Part shown: piece by piece, positions 32,880-42,009 of the stretch
Layout of the letters: each line of letters starts with the position of its first letter
How positions within the stretch are numbered: the first letter of the stretch is position 1
Assembly: GCF_000819785.1 (NCBI RefSeq)
Contig: NZ_CDBK01000110.1
Span: 49,801 to 101,663 of the forward strand
From: Aeromonas caviae
GTDB taxonomy: Bacteria; Pseudomonadota; Gammaproteobacteria; Enterobacterales; Aeromonadaceae
Direction of reading: 5' to 3'
DNA: 51,863 nucleotides
Notes under the pieces: model-generated
Databases searched by the model: none
Told to the model about the DNA's origin: nothing
What the model saw: the letters and a program-made list of their open reading frames with translations, nothing else
Translations under genes and position numbers: made by a program

Positions 32880-34388
32880 ATGACCACAGAGCCCCCGCAT
32901 TCATCCCAACGGGACGAGATCATCCCGGGTCTCACCCGGGAGCAGTGCCACGCCGCACGCCTCGCGCGAGACGCGCGTTTCGATGGTCGCTTCTTCACCG
33001 GGGTGCTCTCCACCGGCATCTATTGCCGCCCCGTGTGTCCGGCGCGGGCACCGCACGAGCACAATGTGCGCTATTTTCGCTTCGCGGCGGCGGCGGAGCA
33101 GCACGGGCTGCGCCCCTGCCTGCGCTGTCGCCCCGAGCTCGCACCGGCCCAGAGCGGCGATCTGCCACCGCTCGTCGCCCAGGTGCTGGCGCGCATCGAG
33201 CGCGGCGAGCTGGCGGAGCACAGCCTGGGCTACCTTGCAACGCAGGCCGGGATCACGGAGCGCACCCTGAGGCGCCAGTTCGAGCAACACCTCGGTGCCT
33301 CGCCGAAACAGGTGGAGCAGACGCGCCGCCTGCTGCTTGCGAAACGGCTGCTGACGGAAACGCGCCTGCCCATCACGGACGTGGCGTTTGCCGCAGGCTT
33401 TGCGAGCATTCGTCGCTTCAACGACGCCTGGCTGCAGGCGTATGGGATGACACCGGGCGCCCTGCGCAAGCAGGAAGGGGGGACTGGCGAGGCGGCGCCG
33501 CAATCGAGCCTGCAACTGCACCTGCTGTATCGCCCGCCGTTCGACGTCCAGGCCATGCTCGCGTTCTACCGGTTGCGCGCCATTCCGGGGCTGGAGCGGG
33601 TGGATGAGCACGGTTACGAACGCCGTCACCGGGTCGGCGAGCAGGAGGGGCTCATCCGCATCGAGCCCGTCGAGGGGGAGAGGCTCAGACTCACGGTGCG
33701 GGATCTGCCGCCGGGTGCGCTGCCGGACATCCTGTACCGCGTGCGCCGCATGTGGGATCTCGACGCCGACATGAGCCGCATCGGCGAACACCTGGGGCAG
33801 GATCCGCTGCTCGCCGGCATCCAGGGACGCTGGCCCGGGGTGCGGCTGCCGGGGGGGTGGGATGAATACGAGGTGATGCTGCGCGCCATCGTCGGCCAGC
33901 AGGTGTCGGTCAAGGGTGCCATCACCATCATGGGGCGCCTGGTGGCGCGCACCCTGGCGCAGTTCGGCACCGCGCAGCTGCCCACCCCGACCCAGCTGTG
34001 CGAGCTGGATCTCGACGGTATCGGCATGCCGGGCAGCCGCATCCGCACCCTGCAAGGGCTGGCCTCGGCGCTCGCAAGCGGCGCACTCACCCTCGCCACG
34101 GCAAGCGACGAGCAACTGCTCGCGCTGCCGGGCATAGGTCCCTGGACGGTCGCTTACTGGCGGCTGCGCTGCGGGCTCGACACGGATGCCTTCCCCGCCT
34201 CGGATCTCGTGCTGCAAAAGGCGCTGGGGGGCGGTGACAAGCTGCCGGTGAAAGAGGTGACAGCGCGCAGCGCCCCCTGGCAGCCGTGGCGCGCCTATGC
34301 CGCGAGCTGGCTGTGGCACGCCATGAGTGAACAACCGGCGCTGCTCACCCGGCCAACACAGACACAAGACGAGGAGAAGAGCCCATGA
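32880..34388 (+). CDS. alkA: Ada-AraC-AlkA fusion: methyl-responsive regulator and 3-methyladenine DNA glycosylase
   Basis: A 502-residue three-domain protein. Residues 20-90 are an Ada N-terminal methylphosphotriester domain with Cys49, Cys53, Cys80 and Cys83, spaced exactly as Cys38/42/69/72 of E. coli Ada. Residues 95-197 are an AraC helix-turn-helix (LGYLATQAGITERTLRRQF, ITDVAFAAGFASIRRFNDAW). Residues 210-490 are AlkA, with the helix-hairpin-helix LPGIGPWTVAYW and the catalytic Asp in FPASDL. It removes alkylated bases and probably activates its own operon once methylated. It overlaps ogt by 4 bases. Confidence 0.94.
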   Translation: MTTEPPHSSQRDEIIPGLTREQCHAARLARDARFDGRFFTGVLSTGIYCRPVCPARAPHEHNVRYFRFAAAAEQHGLRPCLRCRPELAPAQSGDLPPLVAQVLARIERGELAEHSLGYLATQAGITERTLRRQFEQHLGASPKQVEQTRRLLLAKRLLTETRLPITDVAFAAGFASIRRFNDAWLQAYGMTPGALRKQEGGTGEAAPQSSLQLHLLYRPPFDVQAMLAFYRLRAIPGLERVDEHGYERRHRVGEQEGLIRIEPVEGERLRLTVRDLPPGALPDILYRVRRMWDLDADMSRIGEHLGQDPLLAGIQGRWPGVRLPGGWDEYEVMLRAIVGQQVSVKGAITIMGRLVARTLAQFGTAQLPTPTQLCELDLDGIGMPGSRIRTLQGLASALASGALTLATASDEQLLALPGIGPWTVAYWRLRCGLDTDAFPASDLVLQKALGGGDKLPVKEVTARSAPWQPWRAYAASWLWHAMSEQPALLTRPTQTQDEEKSP

Positions 34389-34861
34389 TCCGCTATGACA
34401 TGATGCCCACCGACCAGGGCGAACTGCTGGTCGCCATCGACGAACGCGGTCTGGTCCATGTGGACTTCCTGGCCGGACTGCGGCCGCTGCCCGACATGCA
34501 GGACTGGCTACAGGACGGCGAGGCGCTCGCCCCCTTCCTCGCCGAGTTTCGGGACTACTTCGCGGGCCGGTTGCAGCGCTTCACCCTGCCGCTCGCCCCC
34601 AGGGGCACGGCGTTTCAGCAAGCGGTGTGGCAGGCGCTGTGCGACATCCCCTACGGGGAGACCCGCAGCTACGGCGACATCGCCCGCACCATCGGCAAGC
34701 CAAACGCGGTGCGGGCGGTGGGTGCCGCGAACGGTCGCAATCCGCTCTCCATCATCATCCCCTGCCACCGGGTGATCGGCCAGAATGGCAGCCTCACCGG
34801 CTATGCGGGAGGCCTGCCCATCAAGCAGGCACTGCTGACGCTGGAGAGGGCCTCTCGTTGA
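34385..34861 (+). CDS. ogt: Methylated-DNA-protein-cysteine methyltransferase
   Basis: A 158-residue O6-alkylguanine repair protein. IIPCHRVIG carries the acceptor Cys127; FQQAVWQALCDIPYGETRSYGDIA and GKPNAVRAVGAANGRNPL form the DNA-binding and active-site region. It takes the methyl group from O6-methylguanine irreversibly. ATGA overlap with the Ada-AlkA fusion makes a two-gene adaptive-response operon; Ada-type C-terminal activity is thus supplied in trans. Confidence 0.95.
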   Translation: MIRYDMMPTDQGELLVAIDERGLVHVDFLAGLRPLPDMQDWLQDGEALAPFLAEFRDYFAGRLQRFTLPLAPRGTAFQQAVWQALCDIPYGETRSYGDIARTIGKPNAVRAVGAANGRNPLSIIIPCHRVIGQNGSLTGYAGGLPIKQALLTLERASR

Positions 34862-34883
34862 TCCGGCGCCACCCGGCCAGGGC

Positions 34884-35549
34884 TCACTGCCGCTGCGCCA
34901 GCCAGCCGTGAAACCCCAGCGCCTGAAAGAAGCGGTGCGCCGCCGCGAAACCGGCCCCTTGCAAGAGGCGCCGGGTCTGTCCCTCGTCCAGGGAGGTGAA
35001 ATCCTCTCCGAGGCGGCGCACCATCTGCTCGCAGGCAGGAAGCGGCAGACCGGCGAGGGCGGCTTGCAACCCCATCGCCTTGCGCTCGAGCGGGTCCGTG
35101 GGCGCCATCAGATCCGCCAGCAGCAGGGGAGCACCAGGATTGAGCTGGCGATAAATATCACCCAATAGCGCAGCTTTGGCATCTTGCGCCAGAAAATGCA
35201 GAACCAGCAGACAGAGTGCACCATCGCAAGGCTTATCCACCACAGGCAATGCGCCCAGGTGCCAGCACACCCTCTCCCCCATGCCCGCCTGCTCGGCCCG
35301 CACCCTGGCATGGGCCAGCATGTCCGCCGAGATATCCTGGGCCACAAAGGTCCAGCGGGGGCAGAGACGGCCAAGTAGCAGCAACTCGCTGCCCGTGCCC
35401 ACCCCTACCAGCAGCACCCGGGCCTGCTGGCCCAACGCGGCCATCAGCCGGGAGGCACAAAGCTGGTGCAGCAGCTCGTAGCCTGGCACCAGCAGGGGGA
35501 TGCGGCTGTCATAGGCCTTCGCCCCTTCTCCTTCGAATCGCTCCGTCAT
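34884..35549 (-). CDS. Class I SAM-dependent methyltransferase
   Basis: A 221-residue methyltransferase. Motif I is VLLVGVGTGSELLLLGRLCP, then FVAQDISADMLAHARVRAEQ (motif II acidic residue), GALCLLVLHFL (motif IV region) and LLLADLMAPTDP. The N-terminal YDSRIPLLVPGYELLHQL is common in small-molecule or quinone-type methyltransferases. The substrate is unknown. AGGAG seven bases before the ATG fixes the start. It converges with ogt; the stops are 22 bases apart. Confidence 0.87.
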   Translation of the reverse strand: MTERFEGEGAKAYDSRIPLLVPGYELLHQLCASRLMAALGQQARVLLVGVGTGSELLLLGRLCPRWTFVAQDISADMLAHARVRAEQAGMGERVCWHLGALPVVDKPCDGALCLLVLHFLAQDAKAALLGDIYRQLNPGAPLLLADLMAPTDPLERKAMGLQAALAGLPLPACEQMVRRLGEDFTSLDEGQTRRLLQGAGFAAAHRFFQALGFHGWLAQRQ

Positions 35550-35632
35550 CTTTTGCTCCTTTGGTGTGAGCCCCTTGATAGGGGCTGCCGCCGGGAGAAG
35601 GTCAAGAGCCACAGGGACGAGCCAGTTGCCAG

Positions 35633-35672
35633 CCCAGCCCTTCCCATGAAGGGAGGGCCCTAGCCCCCCTTG
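35633..35672. repeat. Single palindromic element related to the 32.7-kb cluster
   Basis: CCCTTC/GAAGGG (35638-35643 with 35648-35653) with G-rich flank. Read on the minus strand it gives CCCTCCCTTCATGGGAAGGG, like the core of the elements at 32638-32766. It overlaps the very end of the DUF1272 gene. Confidence 0.5.
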
Positions 35673-35917
35673 CCCAGCGCCGCTTTCAGAGCCGGATTGA
35701 AGACGCGCTGGAGGGAGGCGGGGTTGTTCACCAGCTTGGCCGCCGGGCGGCGCGGGCGCCTGACCAGCTCGCCGCCACAGTTGGGGCAGGTCAGGTGCAG
35801 ATACTGATCGTTGCACTCGGCGCAGAAGGTGCACTCGAAGGAGCAGATGTAGGCCGTCGCCGTGTCGGCGGGCAGATCCCGGTCACAGCACTCGCAGTTG
35901 GGTCTGAGTTCAAGCAT
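35660..35917 (-). CDS. DUF1272 zinc-ribbon-like protein
   Basis: An 85-residue protein. MLELRPNCECCDRDLPADTA, CSFECTFCAECN and CPNCGGELVRRPRRP contain the cysteine pairs of DUF1272, which probably bind zinc. A basic C-terminus (AAKLVNNPASLQRVFNPALK) follows. Function unknown. It lies 36 bases downstream of the cupin gene on the same strand and may be co-transcribed with it. Confidence 0.88.
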   Translation of the reverse strand: MLELRPNCECCDRDLPADTATAYICSFECTFCAECNDQYLHLTCPNCGGELVRRPRRPAAKLVNNPASLQRVFNPALKAALGKGG

Positions 35918-35953
35918 GGCAAGTTCCTGAAGCGCAAGGGGAAAGAGGGCAGC

Positions 35954-36283
35954 TCAGTCGACGATAAAGAGGCGAGCGCCCAGTTCGGTATAGGAGCGAT
36001 GGGGTTCGGCGTTGTCCGCCACCTGGTAGCTCATGCCCGGCGTCAGGGTGAAGACGCGGCCATCCTGCAACTCGGTGTGCAGCTCCCCTTCGAGGCAGAG
36101 CAGCACATGGCCCTTGCTGCACCAGTGATCCGCCAGATACCCGGGGGAGTACTCCACCATTCGCACCCGCAGCTCCCCGAACTGCCGGGTGTGCCAGCGT
36201 GCGACGCCGCGCTCTCCCTTGTGTTCGGTCGGCGGGACCTCGGCCCAGTTCGTGGTGCAAAACGGCAGTGCATGGATGTTCAT
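35954..36283 (-). CDS. Small cupin-fold protein (DHCW-motif type)
   Basis: A 109-residue single-domain cupin. The first cupin motif is seen in YSPGYLADHWCSKGHVLLCLEGEL (His53 and His58 in the metal region) and the second in FTLTPGMSYQVADNAEPHRS. The DHWC stretch recalls the family known as DHCW-motif cupins. No activity is assigned. It is followed by DUF1272. Confidence 0.78.
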   Translation of the reverse strand: MNIHALPFCTTNWAEVPPTEHKGERGVARWHTRQFGELRVRMVEYSPGYLADHWCSKGHVLLCLEGELHTELQDGRVFTLTPGMSYQVADNAEPHRSYTELGARLFIVD

Positions 36284-36400
36284 GACGGATCCTTTGTCAG
36301 AAGAAGGCTGGGGGAAGGCGCCTCACCACGGGATATCCGTGACAAGGCCGCACCCCATACTGCCATCAAATCCGCTCCAGCCCCATGCCCACTCGGGCAA

Positions 36401-38263
36401 TCATCCTCTCTTCAGGCTGCCCATCACCTGCATCTCGCAGCGATGGCAGTCAAAGCGCAGGCGGAAACTCTCCTTGCCCATCTTGAGCTCCAGGGGCTCG
36501 GCCTTGAGACCGGGCACCTCCTTGGGGCAGAGCTGCTGGCTGTAGCGGATGCAGTGCTTCGTTGTCATCAGCACCACTTCCCGCTCCTCCTTGTTCGCCT
36601 CATACGCGGGGGCGATGCTCCCCACCCCGTGTTCGCGAAAGAACTGCTCCGCCGCGCTGTTCAGCACGTTGCCGAGGTAGGAGAGCCGATGCTGGGGATA
36701 AACGGCGCCTCGCAGGGGAATGCGCCGCTCGGGTCGCCGATAGGCAGCCAGACGGGCCGCCTCCAGGGCGGCGATCCCCTCCCGGCGCAAGCCGTTAAGC
36801 TGTGAAGCCGCAATAAACAGCGGGCGAGTGAATGCCAACTCAATCTGGCGCGCCACAAACAGGGTGTTGCCGAGTTTGCCGAGCTGATCCCTGGCCTGCT
36901 GCAGCGCCCTTTCCGGGTTGTCCGCCGGCTGCTGGTCGCAGGGGAGCGTGACGGCGGCGCCAATGCCCTGCTCGTCCACAAGTTCGAGCCGCAGTCCCTC
37001 GTCGCACTCCGATAGCCGCATATCGACCCGGATGCGGCGATCCGCGCTCCCCTTTTCGAGCTGCTTGCTGAAGGCCTGATCGTGGTTGCGAAAGATCTCG
37101 GTGCCTACCTTGAGACCGGGCATGGGTTCCGACAGGAGTAACCGCTTGCTCTGTGCCTTCTCTTCCACTTTATTGAGGCGCATCCCCACCAGCTCGCCCC
37201 CCGGCTTGAAGAAGCCGAGGCCATCGCCGTTGTTGAGGGCAACGGCCTGGCCGTCGATCTCGATGCCATCGCGGGTCACGCTGGTGACGCGCCCGAGCGG
37301 CTCCCCGACGTATTTCGGGCTGCGCGGCGAGTCGATGCCTGGCTGTCGGCCATGGAGGAAGTAGTCGGTGCTGCCCCGGTTGAAACTCTTCTTGGGATCC
37401 GGCGTAAAGGTGTAGCTGCAACGACCGGCGGAAGCGGCCACCAGATCGGGGCGGCTCGCCAGGATGGTGTCCAGCTTCTGGCGATACCAGGCGGTGACGT
37501 TCTTGACGTAGTCGAGCCCCTTGAGGCGCCCTTCAATCTTGAAGGAGCGGATCCCTGCGGCGATCAGCGCCTCCAGGTTGTCGGTCTGATCCATGTCTTT
37601 CAAGGAGAGCAGGTGGCTGTTTTCCACCAGCACCTCCCCCCCTGGCGTTTGCAGGGAACAGGGCAGTCGACAGAGCTGGGCGCACTCGCCGCGATTCGCG
37701 CTGCGCCCGGTGCGGGCGTGGCTGATGTTGCACTGGCCGCTGTAGGAGACGCACAGGGCGCCGTGGATGAAGAACTCCAGCTGTACGCTGGTAGCGGCGC
37801 TTATCTCGCGGATCTGCGCAAGGGAGAGCTCGCGGGCCAGCACCACCTGGGAGAAGCCCACGTCCTGCAGAAACTTCACCTTTTCCGGGGTGCGGTTGTC
37901 GGTCTGGGTGCTGGCGTGCAGCGCGATGGGGGGTAAATCGAGCGCCAGCAGCCCCATGTCCTGCACGATCAGCGCATCGGCGCCCGCCTCGTAGATCTGA
38001 TGGGTCAGGCGCCGGGCCTGCTCCAGCTCGTGGTCGTACAGCAGGGTATTGAAGGCGACGAAGACCTGGGCGCCGAAGCGGTGAGCATGGCGGGCCAGGG
38101 ACTCGATGTCCTCGAGGCTGTTGCCCGCTGCGCTGCGGGCACCGAAGGCGGGGCCCCCCATGTAGACGGCATCGGCGCCGTGGTTGATGGCCTCGATGCC
38201 ATAGGCGAGGTTCTTGGCCGGGGCCAGCAACTCCAGGCGGTTGTGATGGTTCTGATCGCGCAT
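36401..38263 (-). CDS. rlhA: 23S rRNA C2501 hydroxylase RlhA (U32 peptidase family)
   Basis: A 620-residue U32-family protein of the YdcP/RlhA type. It opens LELLAPAKNLAYGIEAINHGADAVYMGG, and has ALHASTQTDNRTPEKVKFL, FIHGALCVSYSGQCNISH and NRGECAQLCRLPC, the Cys-rich core of the family. The long C-terminal part (YLGNVLNSAAEQFFREHG, CIRYSQQLCPKE, FDCHRCEMQVMG) separates RlhA from the shorter tRNA hydroxylase TrhP. RlhA makes 5-hydroxycytidine at 23S rRNA position 2501. An alternative ATG lies 8 codons upstream, at 38287. Confidence 0.9.
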   Translation of the reverse strand: MRDQNHHNRLELLAPAKNLAYGIEAINHGADAVYMGGPAFGARSAAGNSLEDIESLARHAHRFGAQVFVAFNTLLYDHELEQARRLTHQIYEAGADALIVQDMGLLALDLPPIALHASTQTDNRTPEKVKFLQDVGFSQVVLARELSLAQIREISAATSVQLEFFIHGALCVSYSGQCNISHARTGRSANRGECAQLCRLPCSLQTPGGEVLVENSHLLSLKDMDQTDNLEALIAAGIRSFKIEGRLKGLDYVKNVTAWYRQKLDTILASRPDLVAASAGRCSYTFTPDPKKSFNRGSTDYFLHGRQPGIDSPRSPKYVGEPLGRVTSVTRDGIEIDGQAVALNNGDGLGFFKPGGELVGMRLNKVEEKAQSKRLLLSEPMPGLKVGTEIFRNHDQAFSKQLEKGSADRRIRVDMRLSECDEGLRLELVDEQGIGAAVTLPCDQQPADNPERALQQARDQLGKLGNTLFVARQIELAFTRPLFIAASQLNGLRREGIAALEAARLAAYRRPERRIPLRGAVYPQHRLSYLGNVLNSAAEQFFREHGVGSIAPAYEANKEEREVVLMTTKHCIRYSQQLCPKEVPGLKAEPLELKMGKESFRLRFDCHRCEMQVMGSLKRG

Positions 38264-38441
38264 AACGTCCGGTTCGAAGGGCTGCAAATGGCCGCCACTC
38301 TAGCCAGACTCCCCGCCCCCCGCCTTGATCCCGCTTAAGATCACCGCAGAATGCAGGATTGACCCGGTACAAGGACATCTGGCGGCCCCCTTATTCCCCG
38401 GCCCTGACAGAATGCCGACTACGCAGGCACCCGACGCGGAG

Positions 38442-39053
38442 CTAGATCACGACCTTGAGGGCCAGCCCCAGCAGCACCAGGCCGCTCACCTTGTCTATCA
38501 CGGTGGATTTGGCCTTGAGCCAGGCGAGTACGGGCCCGCGAGAGAGCACCAGGGCCACCAGCACATACCAGAGCGCATCGATGCCGCCTGCGGTCAGCAT
38601 CATGATGCCCCCCTCACGCCAGCCGGTGTCGGCATGCACGAACTGGCTGAACAGGGCGATAAAGAAGATGGCGAGCTGGGGGTTCAAGAAGGCCACCATA
38701 AAGCCCTCGAACGCCCCTTGACGTCCCCGTGGCGGGTGCCCATCCTCCTTGCCTGCCTCCCCCCCTGCGGGCCTGGCCAGCAACGCCTTGATCCCGAGCC
38801 AGGCGAGGAACGCCGCGCCGCCGTAGCGGATGAGATCGAACAGCAGCGGGGTCTGAGTGATCAGGATGGCGAGGCCGAGGGCCGTGATCAGCGCATAGAT
38901 GCCGACTCCCAGGCCGTGTCCCAGCGCCGTGGCGACCCCGTGGCCCTGCCCTCCCTGCACCGTATTGCGGATGATCAGTGCCAGGCTCGGCCCCGGGCTG
39001 ATGGCCCCCATCACGCAAATGGCGGCCAGCGCCAGCCAACTCGTCAGCTCCAT
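38442..39053 (-). CDS. LysE/RhtB-family amino acid exporter
   Basis: A 203-residue membrane protein with about six hydrophobic segments. The family signature is AICVMGAISPGPSLALIIRNTVQGG, followed by GHGLGVGIYALITALGLA and FLNPQLAIFFIALFSQFV. Such proteins export homoserine, threonine or related amino acids. The start is set at MELTSW, preceded by AGAAGG; a longer frame upstream is not membrane-like. The substrate is unknown. Confidence 0.9.
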   Translation of the reverse strand: MELTSWLALAAICVMGAISPGPSLALIIRNTVQGGQGHGVATALGHGLGVGIYALITALGLAILITQTPLLFDLIRYGGAAFLAWLGIKALLARPAGGEAGKEDGHPPRGRQGAFEGFMVAFLNPQLAIFFIALFSQFVHADTGWREGGIMMLTAGGIDALWYVLVALVLSRGPVLAWLKAKSTVIDKVSGLVLLGLALKVVI

Positions 39054-39181
39054 ACCTTCTCTTCCTTCGTGTCGATTGTTGTCACCCGGGATCAGGGTAG
39101 GGGGTGGCTCGCTATGCCAGAAGTGAAAGTTATGAATAGAGTCCATAGCCAGTGGCTATAGAGTGGCACAACCCGCTGCCA

Positions 39182-40177
39182 TCAGCGGCTCACCTGCGGC
39201 CCTCGGGCCAACTGCTTGCGACTCTCCCCCAGGGTGAATTGCAGGTGATCCCGCAGGAAGGGATAGGCCAGCTCGCGGAACCAGCGGTGAGCCGGATCCA
39301 GGTGGTGGCGCTGGTGCCACAGCAGATGATACTGCTGGACCCGGGTGGCGAAGGGGAGATCGCAAAAACTCAGGGCATGTTCCCGGGAGAGCTGCCAGGC
39401 GATATGGGCCGGGGTGGTCATCAGACAGTCTGTGCGCAGCAGCACCTCCACCGCGGCCTGGAAGAAGGGCACCCGGGCAAACCAGCGGCGGGAGAGCCCG
39501 CGGGGGGCCAGCACCTGCTCCACCGGGCTGTCCTTGTCCCCGCCCCCGCTCACCTGCAGGTGGGGCCATGCAAGGTAATCCTCCAGGCTGAGCGCCATGC
39601 CAGAGAGCGGGTGATGGCGCCCCATCAGCACCACCAGCCTGTCCTCCCCCTGATGCAGGCCGCGGATCTGGTCCGGCACCAGCTCCGTGATGGTGGAGAC
39701 CATGTCCAGCTCCGATTGCCAGAGCTGGGGCAACTGGCGCTTGTCCCACAGGCTGTACTCCAGCGCCGCCCGGGGGGCGGCCCTCGCCAGGGCCGCACAG
39801 ATGTCCGGCAGGATGTGCTGGGCCACGTAGTCGGAGGAGGCGAGCCGAAACACCCGCTCGCAGCGCTCGGGGGCAAATTCCGGCGCCTCGTAGAGCCGCT
39901 CCAGGGCCCCGAGGGAATCGGCAAGCTGGGCCGCCAGGGCCTCGGCCCGCGGGGTCAGCAGCCAGCGCTGCCCTTCCCGCACCAGCAGCTCGTCGCCAAA
40001 CTCGCTGCGAAGCTGGCCGAGCTGCTTGCTGATGGAGGGCTGGCTCAGGTTCAGCAGCTCCGCCGCCCGGCTGATATTGCGGGTCTCCAGCAGCACCTTG
40101 AGGGTGGGCAAGAGATTGAGATTCGCTTTGTGCACAGGAGTCACCTCGGGAAGGGGCCGCCGGGATCGGGCCTTCAT
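39182..40177 (-). CDS. LysR-family transcriptional regulator
   Basis: A 331-residue regulator. The helix-turn-helix covers about residues 20-80 ([39 protein letters not shown]), and the effector domain covers the rest, with [21 protein letters not shown]. The domain resembles NodD/LeuO-like LysR regulators ([22 protein letters not shown]). It is divergent from the FabH-like gene across 158 bp. An in-frame Met at residue 1 precedes 16 extra residues that may not all be translated. Confidence 0.9.
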   Translation of the reverse strand: MKARSRRPLPEVTPVHKANLNLLPTLKVLLETRNISRAAELLNLSQPSISKQLGQLRSEFGDELLVREGQRWLLTPRAEALAAQLADSLGALERLYEAPEFAPERCERVFRLASSDYVAQHILPDICAALARAAPRAALEYSLWDKRQLPQLWQSELDMVSTITELVPDQIRGLHQGEDRLVVLMGRHHPLSGMALSLEDYLAWPHLQVSGGGDKDSPVEQVLAPRGLSRRWFARVPFFQAAVEVLLRTDCLMTTPAHIAWQLSREHALSFCDLPFATRVQQYHLLWHQRHHLDPAHRWFRELAYPFLRDHLQFTLGESRKQLARGPQVSR

Positions 40178-40335
40178 CTTACGGCAAGGAGAAGCGGAAA
40201 TTTAAGCAAAATCACGGTCTTGCTCCCCCCACTCCCCTTACACTGGAGGGGCCGCAGGATGACAGTGAACGCCCCGTGCGGCATAATTTCGCCACTTTCC
40301 GCCCCAGGGCGGCCATCACGACAAGCGACGACAAG

Positions 40336-41424
40336 ATGACATACGCCACTATCACCGGGTGGGGAAAATGCCTGCCCCCCGCCTCGCTGACCAACGATGA
40401 CCTCGGCACCATCATGGATACCTCAGACGAGTGGATCTACCCGCGCACCGGCATCAAGGCCCGCCGTGTCTCCCATGTCAGCACCCAGGCGCTCGCCACC
40501 CTGGCCGCCCGTCGCGCCCTGGCGTGCGCAGGCCTGGACGCCGCCGCCCTCGATGGCATCATCCTCGCGACCGCCACCCCGGGCACGCTGGTCCCCAATG
40601 GTGCCTCCGCCGTGCAGCAGGCCCTCGGCGCCCACAAGGCGGCGGTGTTCGACCTCAACGCCGCCTGCACCGGCTTCGTCTATGCCCTCTCGGTCGCCAC
40701 CTCCCTGGTGCAGACCGGCATGATGCAAAGGGTGCTGGTGATCGGTGCCGAGCGATTGACCCAGTTGCTGGACTGGGCCAAGCGCGACACCGCCGTGCTG
40801 TTCGGGGATGGCGCCGGCGCCGTCATCATCGAGGCGAGCAAGCAGGAGAGCGGCCTGATTGCCAGCAAGCTCGGTTGTGACAGCGAAGCGCGGGAGATAC
40901 TGCACGTGCCGAATTTCGGTACGGATCGGGTGCGTTTCGCCGACATTGACGGCCTCTTCACCTTCAACTTCGAGGGGCAGGAGATCTTCAAGCGCGCCGT
41001 GCGCGGCATGGGCGAAGCCACCGGCACCGTACTGGCCCAGGCGGGCATCGCCCCCGAGCAGGTCGACCTCATCGTGCCGCACCAGGCGAACGTGCGCATC
41101 ATCGAGACCCTGGCCAAGCGGATGAACGCCCCCATGGAGAAGGTGATGGTCAACATAGAGCAGTACGGCAACACCTCCGCCGCCACCGTGCCCATCGCCC
41201 TGTGCGAGGCGCTGGAGCAGGGTCGGGTCAAGCCGAACAGCTACCTGCTGACCGCCGCCTTCGGGGCCGGGCTGACCTGGGGCGCCGCCCTCATCAAATG
41301 GGGAGATCGCGTCACCCCGATCGCGAATTGCGACGAGGTGCTGCCCCCCTGCGAGCAGAGCGCCCTCGAACTCATCGCCCATGCGGTGCAGGGTTGCCAG
41401 CAGGCCCGCCCCGCCGACGCCTGA
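40336..41424 (+). CDS. Beta-ketoacyl-ACP synthase III family protein (FabH-like)
   Basis: A 362-residue thiolase-fold enzyme with the full FabH triad: Cys111 in [12 protein letters not shown], His249 in [13 protein letters not shown] and Asn279 in [23 protein letters not shown] is also present. The C-terminus extends about 30 residues beyond the usual end ([29 protein letters not shown]). No other fatty-acid synthesis genes are nearby, so it is probably a second KAS III for special acyl chains. The start follows a weak ribosome site; an in-frame ATG at 40276 is less likely. Confidence 0.9.
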   Translation: MTYATITGWGKCLPPASLTNDDLGTIMDTSDEWIYPRTGIKARRVSHVSTQALATLAARRALACAGLDAAALDGIILATATPGTLVPNGASAVQQALGAHKAAVFDLNAACTGFVYALSVATSLVQTGMMQRVLVIGAERLTQLLDWAKRDTAVLFGDGAGAVIIEASKQESGLIASKLGCDSEAREILHVPNFGTDRVRFADIDGLFTFNFEGQEIFKRAVRGMGEATGTVLAQAGIAPEQVDLIVPHQANVRIIETLAKRMNAPMEKVMVNIEQYGNTSAATVPIALCEALEQGRVKPNSYLLTAAFGAGLTWGAALIKWGDRVTPIANCDEVLPPCEQSALELIAHAVQGCQQARPADA

Positions 41425-41449
41425 GCGAGCGCCCGCTCCCCATGATCCG

Positions 41450-41471
41450 CCAGGAGCCCCGGGGCTCCTGG
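41450..41471. terminator. Palindromic hairpin after the FabH-like gene
   Basis: CCAGGAGCCCC/GGGGCTCCTGG is a perfect 22-base palindrome 26 bases past the stop. There is no T tract, so it is a weak intrinsic terminator at best. Confidence 0.5.
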
Positions 41472-41602
41472 CTGCCAGCCCCCTACGCCCCCTCGCCGTT
41501 TCGGCAGCGACATAAAAGTCATTGAAAAGTGTGAATTTTGAGCGAAACATATCAAAAAATGACCACTTGACACTTTTTTGTCGTCAGAATGCGGCCAAGG
41601 GG

Positions 41603-41630
41603 TTCACAACCTTGCCGGATCTGGTAGTAT
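41603..41630 (+). promoter_or_regulatory. Promoter of the tRNA-Tyr cluster
   Basis: TTCACA (41603-41608), 16-base spacer, TAGTAT (41625-41630), then a GC-rich discriminator GCGGCCTCGC. GC-rich discriminators mark stable-RNA promoters under stringent control. A second TTGACA lies at about 41568-41573 and may belong to another start. Confidence 0.6.
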
Positions 41631-41646
41631 GCGGCCTCGCACTTGG

Positions 41647-41731
41647 GGAGGGGTTCCCGAGCGGCCAAAGGGATCAGACTGTAAATCTGACGGCTCTGCC
41701 TTCGAAGGTTCGAATCCTTCTCCCTCCACCA
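41647..41731 (+). tRNA. tRNA-Tyr (anticodon GTA), copy 1
   Basis: An 85-base class II tRNA with long variable arm, anticodon GTA at 41681-41683, T arm GGTTCGAATCC and encoded CCA. The acceptor stem GGAGGGG pairs with TCCCTCC, with one G-T pair. Confidence 0.97.
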
Positions 41732-41773
41732 TTCAAGTGCGTCAAGTAAGTAAAAATCAGGAAAATACCCCGT

Positions 41774-41858
41774 GGAGGGGTTCCCGAGCGGCCAAAGGGA
41801 TCAGACTGTAAATCTGACGGCTCTGCCTTCGAAGGTTCGAATCCTTCTCCCTCCACCA
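41774..41858 (+). tRNA. tRNA-Tyr (anticodon GTA), copy 2
   Basis: Identical by eye to copy 1 over all 85 bases, 42 bases downstream. It is presumably processed from the same transcript. Confidence 0.97.
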
Positions 41859-41889
41859 TCTTCCTGAACACAATATGCAATGCCCCTGT

Positions 41890-41974
41890 GGAGGGGTTCC
41901 CGAGCGGCCAAAGGGATCAGACTGTAAATCTGACGGCTCTGCCTTCGAAGGTTCGAATCCTTCTCCCTCCACCA
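41890..41974 (+). tRNA. tRNA-Tyr (anticodon GTA), copy 3
   Basis: Identical by eye to copies 1 and 2, 31 bases after copy 2. It is followed at once by the cluster's terminator. Confidence 0.97.
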
Positions 41975-41984
41975 TCCTTCAGAC

Positions 41985-42009
41985 AACCCGGCCTCGCGCC
42001 GGGTTTTCG
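41985..42009 (+). terminator. Terminator of the tRNA-Tyr cluster
   Basis: An 8-bp stem AACCCGGC/GCCGGGTT (41985-41992 with 41998-42005) with a 5-base loop, followed by a T-rich stretch, 10 bases after the last tRNA. Confidence 0.9.

Noticed and set aside
41647..41974. Regularly spaced identical repeats that could be taken for a CRISPR array
   Set aside because: The repeats are 85-base tRNA-Tyr genes with full cloverleaf and CCA; spacers differ in length (42 and 31 bases).
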